Source: Solibacillus cecembensis (GTDB taxonomy: Bacteria; Bacillota; Bacilli; Bacillales_A; Planococcaceae). Taken from it: a stretch of DNA of 64,000 nt. Positions 25,689 through 34,634 of the stretch are shown in pieces; the first letter of the stretch is position 1; every line of letters begins with the position of its first letter. The position numbers and the translations under genes were made by a program. The stretch is taken from NCBI RefSeq assembly GCF_001439635.1, contig NZ_LMBZ01000009.1, forward strand, positions 62,001 through 126,000. The letters are read 5' to 3'. The notes under the pieces are model-generated. The model saw only the letters and a program-made list of their open reading frames with translations. It ran no database searches and was not told the origin of the DNA.

Positions 25689-27104
25689 ATGAAAGTTGCC
25701 GTAAGTTTTTTTTCGTTTTTAGCAGTATTAATAGGGACGATGCTTTTTGTACAGTATCAAGTTTATTCAGAACAATTGGACACTGTTGACAAAGGGTATC
25801 ATTACTCCCAAGAGATTGAAATTGTATATCGTGGGGAAAGCTTAGACATTCGCCAGCATTTTAAAAATTTACCGGCTGAAGAAATTGCGATTCAGTGGCC
25901 AAAAAATGCTGTAAACCCAAATTGTTTTATTGAAAATGAGAACAGTTGTGCACGTTTAAGTGAAGACTCGACAAAATTTAAAGCGGGAGAAACACGTTCA
26001 CAATCGATTTCGTATGTGATACCGCTTGATAAAGGTTTACAATCAGGAAAGTTATTGAAAGGGATTTTTGCTACATTAAACGAGGGCGATGTTCAATTTT
26101 CTACTGTACATATTACAACGGATCACAATGTTGAAGGTCAATGGGTAACTGGTTTACCATTAATTGGTGAGCAACAATTATCCCTGGTAAACTACGCGAT
26201 GTTTAGTGGGAAAGGCCCGGTTAAAGATATTTTCTGGCAAGAGGGCGGATTTGATTTACAAAAGCAAACAGATATTCTTTCGATTTATTCCAAAACGCCT
26301 CTGCAAGCTGCATTTTATGACAAGCTTGAACAAGTGAATTTCTTGAGTGAGGATCATTTAGCCATTATTAATGGGTCAAATATGGATGGTCTCGAAGGTT
26401 ATCGCATGCTGTTTTTACCAGATATCACGGTAGCTAAAGTACAGCAAAAAGTCATTATTTCACAGCTTGAAACGAGCTATCAATTTGGTGATAGCCCTCA
26501 TTGGATTAAGGAGCTCGTTGCATCGTATTTAACAGGTACGGTATTTGGAAGTGAAAAAACAAAAGAAGTGGTATCAACAATGACGGGCCAAATGAACGAT
26601 CAACAATTAGCGGATTGGAATGAGCGTTTAATCGCGCTAGAAGGCAAAAAGATGAATGCTAAAGTGTTGGATGAACAATTGTCAGAGGTACTAGGAGCTT
26701 CAACGAATTTCGTTACAATGAATGCGGAATCTGAAACATTTTATCCGTTTTTATATATTGACGGACGAGAGATCTTTGTCAATTTACATGAACAAAAGGA
26801 TATGCATGTTATTTTAAAAGATGGAGAAATGCTATATTCTGCTAATGCGTTATTAAAGACGCTTGGCTATCAAGTTGAAACTGGGGAAAATGGTTATTAT
26901 GTGACAAGTGAAACACGTACCTTCCGTTTCCCAAGCGAGCCAGGCTTCTATGTATTTAATCAGCGACGTTATAACACGATTTCTACACCGGTTAAAATTG
27001 TTGCAGATCAATATTATATTGAAGAGTCATGGCTACAGCGATTATTTTTAATTGAATTAACAAAATCGAATAATCGCATTACAATTACAACAACTGAAGA
27101 ATAA
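25689..27104 (+). CDS. exported protein with C-terminal stalk-type domain, function unknown
   Basis: A 471-residue protein with one N-terminal membrane segment (residues 3-20), a long extracellular region with two Cys (NCFIENENSC, near residues 86-95, possibly a disulfide) and a C-terminal part resembling a copper amine oxidase N-terminal (stalk) domain: FYPFLYIDGREIFVNL, then LYSANALLKTLGYQVE and YYIEESWLQRLF. ATG 25689 is 8 nt after AGGAGG. It lies 30 nt before rsmD and is probably cotranscribed with it. B. subtilis has no clear equivalent here. Confidence 0.7.
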   Translation: MKVAVSFFSFLAVLIGTMLFVQYQVYSEQLDTVDKGYHYSQEIEIVYRGESLDIRQHFKNLPAEEIAIQWPKNAVNPNCFIENENSCARLSEDSTKFKAGETRSQSISYVIPLDKGLQSGKLLKGIFATLNEGDVQFSTVHITTDHNVEGQWVTGLPLIGEQQLSLVNYAMFSGKGPVKDIFWQEGGFDLQKQTDILSIYSKTPLQAAFYDKLEQVNFLSEDHLAIINGSNMDGLEGYRMLFLPDITVAKVQQKVIISQLETSYQFGDSPHWIKELVASYLTGTVFGSEKTKEVVSTMTGQMNDQQLADWNERLIALEGKKMNAKVLDEQLSEVLGASTNFVTMNAESETFYPFLYIDGREIFVNLHEQKDMHVILKDGEMLYSANALLKTLGYQVETGENGYYVTSETRTFRFPSEPGFYVFNQRRYNTISTPVKIVADQYYIEESWLQRLFLIELTKSNNRITITTTEE

Positions 27105-27134
27105 TAATGATGATATAGAAGGTTTGGTGAATAC

Positions 27135-27695
27135 ATGCGTGTTGTCGCAGGAGAACGAAAAGGAATGCCATTAAAAGCAATTGCTGGGGATACAACGAGG
27201 CCAACGACAGATAAAATAAAGGAATCCATTTTCAATATGATTGGACCATTTTTTGACGGTGGGATTGCAGTGGATTTATTTGCGGGTAGTGGTGGCTTAG
27301 GGATAGAAACGTTAAGCCGTGGTGCGGACCGTGCCCTCTTTATTGAAAAAGATAGCCGCGCTTTCCAAACATTGCAGGAAAATATTAAAAAATGTCGCTA
27401 TGAACAAGTGTCTGAGTTATTTCGGGCGGATGCGATGCGTGCTGTTAAAGCATTGTTAAAAAGAGATATTAAGATTGATTATTTATTTGTTGACCCTCCT
27501 TATCATAAAAACGAATATTATGATTTAGTGGATGCCCTTGTACAAGGGGAGAAATTAGCTGCTAATGCGATTATTCTTTGTGAGCATTCAAGAGACGTGG
27601 CACTACCTGAAAGTTATGGATCATTTAAGTTATCTCGTCAAGAAACATACGGAAGTACGATTATCTCGATATATCGTCATTCAGCGAGTGTTTAA
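27135..27695 (+). CDS. rsmD: 16S rRNA (guanine966-N2)-methyltransferase RsmD
   Basis: A 186-residue Rossmann-fold methyltransferase (YlbH in B. subtilis). The start MRVVAGERKGMPLKA, the SAM-binding DLFAGSGGLGIE and the catalytic VDPPYHKNEYY are all present. It methylates G966 of 16S rRNA during 30S assembly. Upstream of coaD as in most Bacillales. Its last five residues (HSASV) and stop codon are encoded at the edge of, and inside, dispersed repeat copy B, suggesting that the original C terminus was replaced or extended. Confidence 0.94.
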   Translation: MRVVAGERKGMPLKAIAGDTTRPTTDKIKESIFNMIGPFFDGGIAVDLFAGSGGLGIETLSRGADRALFIEKDSRAFQTLQENIKKCRYEQVSELFRADAMRAVKALLKRDIKIDYLFVDPPYHKNEYYDLVDALVQGEKLAANAIILCEHSRDVALPESYGSFKLSRQETYGSTIISIYRHSASV

Positions 27696-27827
27696 ACACT
27701 CACTAAAGTACGATATGGCCTCCGGCGGATGTCGCAGATTTTAAAAGGAGTGACTTATACTTAAACCTGCACGATGCATGCCTAAGTATAATTCAAAATC
27801 TGGACGCAATTATGCCGAGGCATAATT
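27679..27827. repeat. dispersed structured repeat, copy B (inverted)
   Basis: Read from 27827 backwards it shows the palindromic arm (CAATTATGCC and GGCATAATTG, 27806-27827), then CCAGATTTTGA, a core with its own hairpin (TATACTTA/TAAGTATA, 27757-27788), AAAATCTGCGACATCCGCCGG, then a 16-bp palindrome GAGTGTTTAAACACTC (27686-27701) and CTGAAT at the end. It lies between rsmD and coaD and carries the rsmD stop codon. Confidence 0.8.
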
Positions 27828-27840
27828 GAAAATGACATAG

Positions 27841-28341
<501 letters not shown>

Positions 28342-28343
28342 TT

Positions 28344-28384
28344 AAAACGACAAGACCAGATGAGTTGGTCTTGTCGTTTTTTTC
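28344..28384. terminator. terminator after coaD, shared with the convergent ylbJ-like gene
   Basis: AAAACGACAAGACCA pairs perfectly with TGGTCTTGTCGTTTT around a 7-nt loop, followed by a T-run. Confidence 0.92.
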
Positions 28385-28403
28385 TTGTAAAGGAAATCAA
28401 AGC

Positions 28404-29297
28404 TTAAAGGAAAATAAGGAAAAACAGTATTGGAATGACTAAGCTATATAAAAGTCGAATCCAAATATAAGGACGTATGGCAATTTTGGCAGAACGGGCA
28501 ATAACAATGACTTGCAAATGAATGCTCAAACTTTGTGTTGTTAATAGCACGACCGTCGCAAGCAACAATATGTTTCCGGTAAGTACATTGTGTAATAAAT
28601 ATAAACCATTTGTCATTTCAAGTAAGCCAGCAACCGCTAAATGAAAATATTCAGGTAAAGCTTGGAATATTGAATCCGTGCTATGTAAAAATACACTATA
28701 TACAGTTGTGAAAAAGACGATTGTTGCTGCTACGATGAGAACGGTTGGCACGCTATCTTTAATGCTATTTGTAAAGGGCTCGGCATCCTTTTTAAAAGGT
28801 TGCGCAGTAAAATTTGCTTTCGGCAGGTAAAAATAAGAGACGGTTAATAAAATCAAAGAAAAAGCATGGACTAATAGTAAATACTGCCAAGCAATTGTAG
28901 TGGATTGAAATAAATCATGTGCAACAAAACCAAAAACAAATAACGGGCTTGGACTATGACAAATACCAAGTAAATAAGCAGCCTGTTTTGGTGTAAGTTG
29001 TCCTTGCTTTGAAAGGTGAGCAATCGTCGCCGCACCAGTCGGAAAGCCACCAACTGCACTGATGACATACGTTTTAAAAAATAAGAAGTAGGAAGCGGTT
29101 GTTGCTGGCTGTGCAGTTAATCGAATAAACCAATTCGTTAAGATTAAGTAAGGTAATAAATATGGAAATAAAGCCTCCATAAATAAAGAAACGCCTAAAT
29201 CGGCACCTTCATGGGCAACTTGGGGAAACATCAATAATAAAACGATCAAGGAAACACATAAAATGATTGTCCAAATGGCGATTTTCATCCTCTTCAA
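28404..29297 (-). CDS. ylbJ: YlbJ-like sporulation membrane protein
   Basis: A 297-residue polytopic membrane protein with about eight helices and nucleoside-recognition (gate) type sequence: VISAVGGFPTGAATIAHL, GICHSPSPLFVFGF and LLEMTNGLYLL. Position and antisense orientation between coaD and ylbL match B. subtilis ylbJ, a sigma-E-controlled gene needed for heat-resistant spores. It is about 100 residues shorter than the roughly 408-residue B. subtilis protein. The start is uncertain: TTG 29297 or ATG 29288, where GAAGAGG directly abuts the ATG. Neighbouring ylbK is missing. Confidence 0.72.
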   Translation of the reverse strand: MKRMKIAIWTIILCVSLIVLLLMFPQVAHEGADLGVSLFMEALFPYLLPYLILTNWFIRLTAQPATTASYFLFFKTYVISAVGGFPTGAATIAHLSKQGQLTPKQAAYLLGICHSPSPLFVFGFVAHDLFQSTTIAWQYLLLVHAFSLILLTVSYFYLPKANFTAQPFKKDAEPFTNSIKDSVPTVLIVAATIVFFTTVYSVFLHSTDSIFQALPEYFHLAVAGLLEMTNGLYLLHNVLTGNILLLATVVLLTTQSLSIHLQVIVIARSAKIAIRPYIWIRLLYSLVIPILFFLIFL

Positions 29298-29389
29298 TTT
29301 TTGTTATTCTTTTGTCCAAGTGCTACACTTAATGATATGCGAATACAAAATAGAATAGTCGTACAAAGATGGTGGGGGCGAGTTGTTAG

Positions 29390-30460
29390 ATGAATAAGTT
29401 AACGAAAATTTTATTAGGTTTGTTCGTTATTATTTTTGGGGTGCTATCATTTTATCGCCTGGATTATTACGTAACAAGACCGGGTGGCACGTATAATATT
29501 ACAGACTTTATTTCGATTCAAAATGGAGATGAAGATGATATCGGAACGTTTAATATGACAACCGTTGCAATGGGACGCGCAACGCCGATTACGTACGTGT
29601 TAGCACAAATGCGGGACTATTATGATATTGTCAAAATGTCCGATGTGCGCCAAGAAGAAGAGGACGATGAAGAATATAATTTACGACAATTAAAATACAT
29701 GACAGATTCACAATTCAACGCGACGTATGTGGCTTTTAATCGAGCTGGATTAGAGTATCGTGTGACGTATAAGGGATTATATATTTTAAATGTCATTTCT
29801 GGTGGCGCGGCAGAGGGCGTATTAAAGCCGGGGGATGAAATTGTAGAAGCGGATGGCAAGCGGATTGAAAGTTTAAAAGAATTCATTGAAATCGTCACTC
29901 CGAAAACAAAAGGTGAGGAAATTCAGCTTGTTGTGAAGCGTGCGAATGAATTAATCGATGAGAAACTAACGATTAAAGAAATTCCAGGAGCAGAAGGGCG
30001 CTACGGGATTGGTATTACGTATTCAGAGAGCAAAGCAATTAAAACGGACCCTAAAGTAACGGTTAAAACAGAGGACATCGGGGGGCCATCAGCAGGCTTA
30101 ATGTTTACGCTAGAGTTACTAAATCAATTACTCGATAAGGATTTAACGAAGGGCTACAATATTGCAGGTACAGGTGAGATGCATGAAGACGGGCGAGTAG
30201 GCCGCATCGGTGGAATCGAAAAAAAGGTCGTAACGGCTGATAAACAAGGTATGGCGATTTTCTTTGCACCAGATGATGAAATAACAGAAGCGATGCTTGA
30301 GCGTAACCCAAACATCGTTTCAAATTATAAAACTGCTAAGGAAACAGCCGAAAAGATTGGCACAAAAATGAAGATTGTCCCAGTAAAAACGATTGATGAT
30401 GCATTGCAGTATTTAGAAAAGCTTGAACCCAACAAATCAATTACGCCTCGGCGTAATTGA
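29390..30460 (+). CDS. ylbL: YlbL, PDZ-Lon membrane protease
   Basis: A 356-residue protease: N-terminal membrane anchor (residues 5-24), PDZ domain (about 125-200, YILNVISGGAAEGVLKPGDEI) and Lon-type Ser-Lys protease domain with DIGGPSAGLMF (Ser) and GRIGGIEKKV (Lys). In B. subtilis YlbL degrades the cell-division inhibitor YneA during recovery from DNA damage, together with DdcP. The last six residues (ITPRRN) and the TGA stop are encoded by the palindromic arm of repeat D, so the native C-terminal end has been replaced. Confidence 0.93.
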   Translation: MNKLTKILLGLFVIIFGVLSFYRLDYYVTRPGGTYNITDFISIQNGDEDDIGTFNMTTVAMGRATPITYVLAQMRDYYDIVKMSDVRQEEEDDEEYNLRQLKYMTDSQFNATYVAFNRAGLEYRVTYKGLYILNVISGGAAEGVLKPGDEIVEADGKRIESLKEFIEIVTPKTKGEEIQLVVKRANELIDEKLTIKEIPGAEGRYGIGITYSESKAIKTDPKVTVKTEDIGGPSAGLMFTLELLNQLLDKDLTKGYNIAGTGEMHEDGRVGRIGGIEKKVVTADKQGMAIFFAPDDEITEAMLERNPNIVSNYKTAKETAEKIGTKMKIVPVKTIDDALQYLEKLEPNKSITPRRN

Positions 30461-30542
30461 GTCCAGATTTTTTCGAGCTCGCTCGAAAAACTTCTCTTAA
30501 AAATCTGTGACATCCGCTGGGGGTTCAAACCCCCACTGAATT
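30437..30542. repeat. dispersed structured repeat, copy D
   Basis: The most compact copy: arms TCAATTACGCC and GGCGTAATTGA (30437-30460), GTCCAGATTTTT, a core with TCGAGCTCGCTCGA, AAAAATCTGTGACATCCGC, hairpin GGGGG-TTCAAA-CCCCC (30519-30534), and CACTGAATT to 30542. It fills the gap between convergent ylbL and tmcAL and is the only terminator-like structure there. Its first arm carries the ylbL stop. Confidence 0.85.
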
Positions 30543-30545
30543 AAG

Positions 30546-31754
30546 TTAAAAACGGATAGGCGGAGATTGATAATCTTCGTCTATTTTTTCTGTTGAAAAT
30601 TGTTCAATCCCTAATCGATACATTTTTGTAGCCTTTAAATCCAGCGCTAAAATAGGATCTGAAACAGCAGCAACACGGCTGATAAGTGGTAATTGTAATG
30701 ATTTTTTTATTGCTGAAATATAACGTTGTCCCTCTGCGGTCATACCTAAAATACGCAAATAGGTGGGCTCTGTATGCGCATGTAATTGCTCTTTTGTAAT
30801 GCCTGTATAAATATGTGTAATCATACGTTGTAAACGAGCCCAAGTGTAACGTTTGGATTTGAGTGCATTCATAAACTCACTAAAAGTAGCACTGTTAGCA
30901 GCGTGTTTGATTAATGAGTTTTGCAAACCTTCCGTAACATCTGCGTATTGAAGTAATTGTGCAGGTGTGTGACGTAAAATAGCGTATTTAACAAGCGGCC
31001 AAAAATTTTCCCATGATGCAAACTGTTGGTGATTTTGTTGCCATTGTGCTAATTGATGAAAGCTAGCAGACGGGAGGAATTGAGAAATGTCAGCTAATGA
31101 ATCCCCGTTAAATAATGCTTTTCGAATTCCAGTTGCGCTTGCAATATCTTGATGAACATCGATGGCATCATGATAACCAGCAGCAATTCTTTGGATTGTT
31201 GTAGGTAGCATAGGGCTGTTGATTTGTTGGATTGCTTCTACATAATGAAAGCCTAAAATATTGTTCGGTTGTGCTAAATCAATGTATGAGTTGGGCTGTT
31301 GTTGTTTAAGCTGTTCATAAGCGAGGTACAGTGCTTGTGGATAGCTTTTACCAAGTTGAATTTGTTCTTTAATTGTGCGGTTATACTGTGCACGATTGTT
31401 TTCAATTAAATGATAGCTATTTAAAAAGGGCTCGATGCTACCTTGTTCACTCCCGAACGCTAATGTGGTGCATTGCATCGCGTGAAGTAATTTTACAGCA
31501 CCAGCGGCAAACTGGTTCGCCTGTGCTGTACTAAAAACATAAGGGAGCTCAATGACAACATCAACACCGCTCGCCAAAGCCATTTTTGTGCGATGCCACT
31601 TGTCAACGAGTGCAGGCTCTCCGCGTTGGAGAAATTGCCCGCTCATTACTGCGACAGCTACATCTGAATTTGTTGTACGTTTTGCTTCTAGTACATGATG
31701 TAAATGTCCATTATGAAAAGGGTTGTACTCTACGACAATTCCAACGGCTTGCAT
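30546..31754 (-). CDS. tmcAL: tRNA(Met) cytidine acetate ligase TmcAL (YlbM)
   Basis: A 402-residue protein of the TmcAL family, which uses acetate and ATP to form N4-acetylcytidine at the wobble base of elongator tRNA-Met. The N-terminal nucleotidyltransferase motif GIVVEYNPFHNGHLHH and VAVMSGQFLQRGEPA are clear; the length is normal. ATG 31754 is 7 nt after AAGGAGG. It diverges from ylbN-rpmF. Confidence 0.93.
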   Translation of the reverse strand: MQAVGIVVEYNPFHNGHLHHVLEAKRTTNSDVAVAVMSGQFLQRGEPALVDKWHRTKMALASGVDVVIELPYVFSTAQANQFAAGAVKLLHAMQCTTLAFGSEQGSIEPFLNSYHLIENNRAQYNRTIKEQIQLGKSYPQALYLAYEQLKQQQPNSYIDLAQPNNILGFHYVEAIQQINSPMLPTTIQRIAAGYHDAIDVHQDIASATGIRKALFNGDSLADISQFLPSASFHQLAQWQQNHQQFASWENFWPLVKYAILRHTPAQLLQYADVTEGLQNSLIKHAANSATFSEFMNALKSKRYTWARLQRMITHIYTGITKEQLHAHTEPTYLRILGMTAEGQRYISAIKKSLQLPLISRVAAVSDPILALDLKATKMYRLGIEQFSTEKIDEDYQSPPIRF

Positions 31755-31884
31755 AAACATCCTCCTTACGATAGAATAAGTTGTCATTAATACAATTAAT
31801 CATCCTAAAGATGATTGTTTTATCAAATTAATACAATTCATTATTGATTATAAGCATGAATTGAAAGAGTGACAAGAAATTATC

Positions 31885-31913
31885 TTGACATCTATTTTTG
31901 TTCACTATATAAT
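31885..31913 (+). promoter_or_regulatory. consensus sigma-A promoter of ylbN-rpmF
   Basis: A perfect TTGACA (31885-31890), a 17-nt spacer and a perfect TATAAT (31908-31913), 29 nt before the ylbN ATG. It is the best sigma-A promoter in the window and fits a highly expressed ribosomal protein operon. Confidence 0.88.
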
Positions 31914-31942
31914 CAACAGTGTTGTCTCGAGGTGATTAACGA

Positions 31943-32476
31943 ATGAAATGGTCAATTCATCAATTATCTAAGTATCGTAAAGACGGAATGCCACTTGATG
32001 CAAATGTACAATTGGACAATCTCGAAATCCGAAACTCAGATATTCGTAACGTTTCACCCGTTCATGTAAAAGGGCTATGTACTTTTGGTGCATCGCAAAT
32101 GACTTGTCAACTAACGATTAGCGCTACATTGACGCTTCCATGTGCACGCACGTGGGAAGATGTTGAGTATCCCGTGAATATTGAAACAGTTGAAATTTTC
32201 AGCTGGGTCGATAAGGAACAACGCGGGGATGTTTTTAGCGATATTCATTTTATTGATGGAGACGTTATTGATATGAAGCCAGTTCTTGAAGAATTAATTC
32301 TTCTTGAAGTGCCGATGCAAGTATTCAAAGAGAATACCGAAGGACAAGTGCAAACAGGTAAAAACTGGTCCTATTCAACGGATGAAGATGTGGAAATAGC
32401 TAATAAGGTTGACGAACCAAAATTGGATCCAAGACTGGCTGCTTTAGCTAAGTATTTTGATCAAACAGATAAATAG
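31943..32476 (+). CDS. ylbN: YlbN (DUF177/YceD) rRNA-related protein
   Basis: A 177-residue DUF177 protein. The family (YceD in E. coli) is linked to accumulation of 23S rRNA and is nearly always paired with rpmF, as here. LTISATLTLPCARTWEDVEY carries the conserved Cys region. The ATG follows CGAGGTGA. The gap to rpmF is 24 nt. Confidence 0.9.
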   Translation: MKWSIHQLSKYRKDGMPLDANVQLDNLEIRNSDIRNVSPVHVKGLCTFGASQMTCQLTISATLTLPCARTWEDVEYPVNIETVEIFSWVDKEQRGDVFSDIHFIDGDVIDMKPVLEELILLEVPMQVFKENTEGQVQTGKNWSYSTDEDVEIANKVDEPKLDPRLAALAKYFDQTDK

Positions 32477-32500
32477 ATAATCTGTAAGGAGGTGCCATCA

Positions 32501-32674
32501 ATGGCTGTACCATTTAGAAGAACTTCTAAAACTGCAAAAAGAAAGCGTCGTACGCATTTCAAATTATCATTACCTGGTATGGTAGCTTGCCCAAACTGTG
32601 GAGAAGCTAAACTATCTCACCACGTTTGCAAAGCATGCGGACAATACAAAGGTAAAGAAGTAGTAGCGAAATAA
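32501..32674 (+). CDS. rpmF: 50S ribosomal protein L32
   Basis: A 57-residue L32 with [19 protein letters not shown] at the start and a zinc ribbon CPNCGE...HHVCKACG (four Cys), i.e. the zinc-binding C+ form. ATG 32501 is 9 nt after AAGGAGG. It is the second gene of the ylbN operon and is followed by a strong terminator. Confidence 0.97.
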   Translation: MAVPFRRTSKTAKRKRRTHFKLSLPGMVACPNCGEAKLSHHVCKACGQYKGKEVVAK

Positions 32675-32693
32675 TTCAGTATTTACGCTATAT

Positions 32694-32735
32694 AAAGGCT
32701 AGATGAGAGACCATGGCTCTCGTCTAGCCTTTTTT
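32694..32735 (+). terminator. terminator of ylbN-rpmF
   Basis: AAAGGCTAGATGAGAG pairs with CTCTCGTCTAGCCTTT (one wobble) and is followed by T6. Confidence 0.92.
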
Positions 32736-32915
32736 CTCGTTGTTTTACCTATAACCATTTTGCTATCCCCATTGTCAAAATAAAAATTCTACATTACTAT
32801 AATATTAAGTGGTACTTTTTAGTGGATTTTGGAGTGACGGACTTTAGCTAGATCCATATAAAAGGAACATGATTTGAATGGATTTTGACGATAAATGATA
32901 CTGGGGGATAGGGAA

Positions 32916-33686
32916 ATGGATTATTTAATCGATAATAAAGATGGAGTTTTAACGTTTACAATCAATCGTGAAGAAAAACGTAACGCAATCAATTATGCTG
33001 TTATGGATGGGTTGAAGGAAGTCATTACATATATTAAAGAACATGAAAGTGTTCGTTTTTTAGTCATAACAGGGGCTGGAGATAAGTCGTTTTGCTCGGG
33101 AGGCGATTTATCGGAGTTTCACTCACTTGAAACAGAAGAGCAAGCTTTCGGTATGTTAAGTAAAATGGGGAATATTTTATATGATTTAGCTACTTTACCG
33201 GTACCAACGATTGCGCTTATAAACGGTACTGCGGTTGGCGGTGGTTGTGAGATTGCGACGGCATGTGATTTCCGAGTGATGGCGTCACATGCAAAAGCAG
33301 GCTTTATTCAGGGGTCGTTAGCGATTACTTCTGGATGGGGCGGGGGAACTTATTTATTTGAACGCGGGCTAAGACATGATCGCGCGCTAAAAATGCTTGT
33401 GGATGCAATACCATATGATGCGCAAACTTTATATGAAATTGGTTGGGCGATGCGCGTTTATATTGAAGGGACAAAGGAACAAGCGTTGGCTGATTTTATT
33501 GAACATATGGCGAAAATCCACCCTTCCGTACATCAAGCATATAAAGAAATTGAGCTTCGAAAATGGCGTGAACGTAATATGTACGAACGTGTTATGGAAG
33601 AGATTCATATGTGCGCGAAATTATGGGAATCCGAAGCGCATCATGAAGCGGTAAATAACTTCTTAAATAAATCCAAACAAAAATAA
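32916..33686 (+). CDS. enoyl-CoA hydratase/isomerase (crotonase) family protein
   Basis: A 256-residue crotonase-fold protein: GAGDKSFCSGGDLSEF (oxyanion-hole strand), NGTAVGGGCEIATACDFRV and ITSGWGGGTYLFERG. The GWGGG loop resembles decarboxylase-type members such as ethylmalonyl-CoA decarboxylase more than the usual hydratase loop with catalytic Glu, so the reaction is uncertain. It may act with the acyl-CoA carboxylase genes about 1.5 kb downstream, but a terminator separates them. ATG 32916 follows GGGGATAGGG. Confidence 0.8.
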   Translation: MDYLIDNKDGVLTFTINREEKRNAINYAVMDGLKEVITYIKEHESVRFLVITGAGDKSFCSGGDLSEFHSLETEEQAFGMLSKMGNILYDLATLPVPTIALINGTAVGGGCEIATACDFRVMASHAKAGFIQGSLAITSGWGGGTYLFERGLRHDRALKMLVDAIPYDAQTLYEIGWAMRVYIEGTKEQALADFIEHMAKIHPSVHQAYKEIELRKWRERNMYERVMEEIHMCAKLWESEAHHEAVNNFLNKSKQK

Positions 33687-33689
33687 TGG

Positions 33690-33728
33690 AACGACTCTTA
33701 ATTTTTAACTGAATTAAGAGTCGTTTTT
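33690..33728 (+). terminator. terminator after the crotonase gene
   Basis: AACGACTCTTAATT pairs perfectly with AATTAAGAGTCGTT, followed by T-rich sequence. Confidence 0.9.
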
Positions 33729-33794
33729 CTCTCGCTTTTTATTCTATTTCAATCAACCTGGCATATAGTAGTAAAAAATGTGAGGTGGTTCAAG

Positions 33795-34178
33795 ATGGAG
33801 CAAAAGAGAAGAAAAGATCAATGGACAGCTATGGATGACGAGAAGTTAGCGGAAATTGTAATTCAAGCAGTGCAAAATGGTCGTACGCAATTAGAAGCGT
33901 TTGAGCAAGCAGCACGTGAATTAAATCGAACGAAGCAAGCTTGTGGGTTTCGATGGAATAAAACATTAAGATTGCAGTACGGGCAAGTATTAAACAGTGT
34001 TAGAAAGCGTCCGAAGCAACTAATGCGCAGTCATTTAAAACTAGCGTTATCCAGTTTCGAGGAGTTAACGGAAGCTTATAATGATCTTGAAATTAAACAT
34101 ACAGAACTACAATCTGAATATGAAAAAGTGTTAAAGTGGATGCAACAAGGGGTAAATTTAGTTGGAGATAAGAAGTGA
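33795..34178 (+). CDS. RsfA/YlbO-type sporulation transcription factor
   Basis: A 127-residue protein with an N-terminal Myb/SANT-like DNA-binding domain (RKDQWTAMDDEKLAEIVIQA, then RTKQACGFRWNKTLR) and a C-terminal coiled coil (about residues 80-120). This is the RsfA family; in B. subtilis RsfA is a prespore-specific sigma-F-dependent regulator and ylbO, at the equivalent locus, a paralogue. It is shorter than B. subtilis RsfA. ATG 33795 is preceded by GAGGTGG. Confidence 0.8.
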   Translation: MEQKRRKDQWTAMDDEKLAEIVIQAVQNGRTQLEAFEQAARELNRTKQACGFRWNKTLRLQYGQVLNSVRKRPKQLMRSHLKLALSSFEELTEAYNDLEIKHTELQSEYEKVLKWMQQGVNLVGDKK

Positions 34179-34402
34179 AGAAATACATGAATACTGCTTT
34201 TAGTAGAAAAAAGTTTATTTTCCGAGAAAATATTTGAAATTAAATTTAGTGATAGCTTACAATAGAAGTAGAAGCATGATGTTTTCTTTGTAACTGACAA
34301 AGTATAACTTGCTTATCTACATAAGTAGGGACATCATTTCGTAGGTTCTCAAGCGGGAGATGTCATTCTAAGGAAAACATTCTACTAAGGGGGCATTTTA
34401 AA

Positions 34403-34615
34403 ATGGCAGAAGTAAAAGCGCAAATGGCAGGGACAGTTTTTGAGGTAAGTGTTAAAGAAGGGGACAGTGTAACCAAAGGGCAAACATTAATCATTCTAGA
34501 ATCAATGAAAATGGAAATTACCCATGATGCAGAAGGGGACGGGATGGTAACGAAAATTCGCGTTGCTGAAGGTGATTTTGTTGAAGAAAATGATGTACTA
34601 GTGGAACTAGCCTAA
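34403..34615 (+). CDS. biotin/lipoyl carrier protein (acyl-CoA carboxylase BCCP)
   Basis: A 70-residue free-standing biotinyl domain with the ESMKMEI motif (Lys34 is the predicted attachment site). It resembles YngHB of B. subtilis. Its partner is the carboxyltransferase 19 nt downstream. AAGGGGGC precedes the ATG. The 224-nt upstream gap has two small inverted repeats (GACATC/GATGTC and CTTAT/ATAAG) that may mark a regulated promoter. Confidence 0.9.
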   Translation: MAEVKAQMAGTVFEVSVKEGDSVTKGQTLIILESMKMEITHDAEGDGMVTKIRVAEGDFVEENDVLVELA

Positions 34616-34634
34616 ACACAAAGGGGAGAGATAT

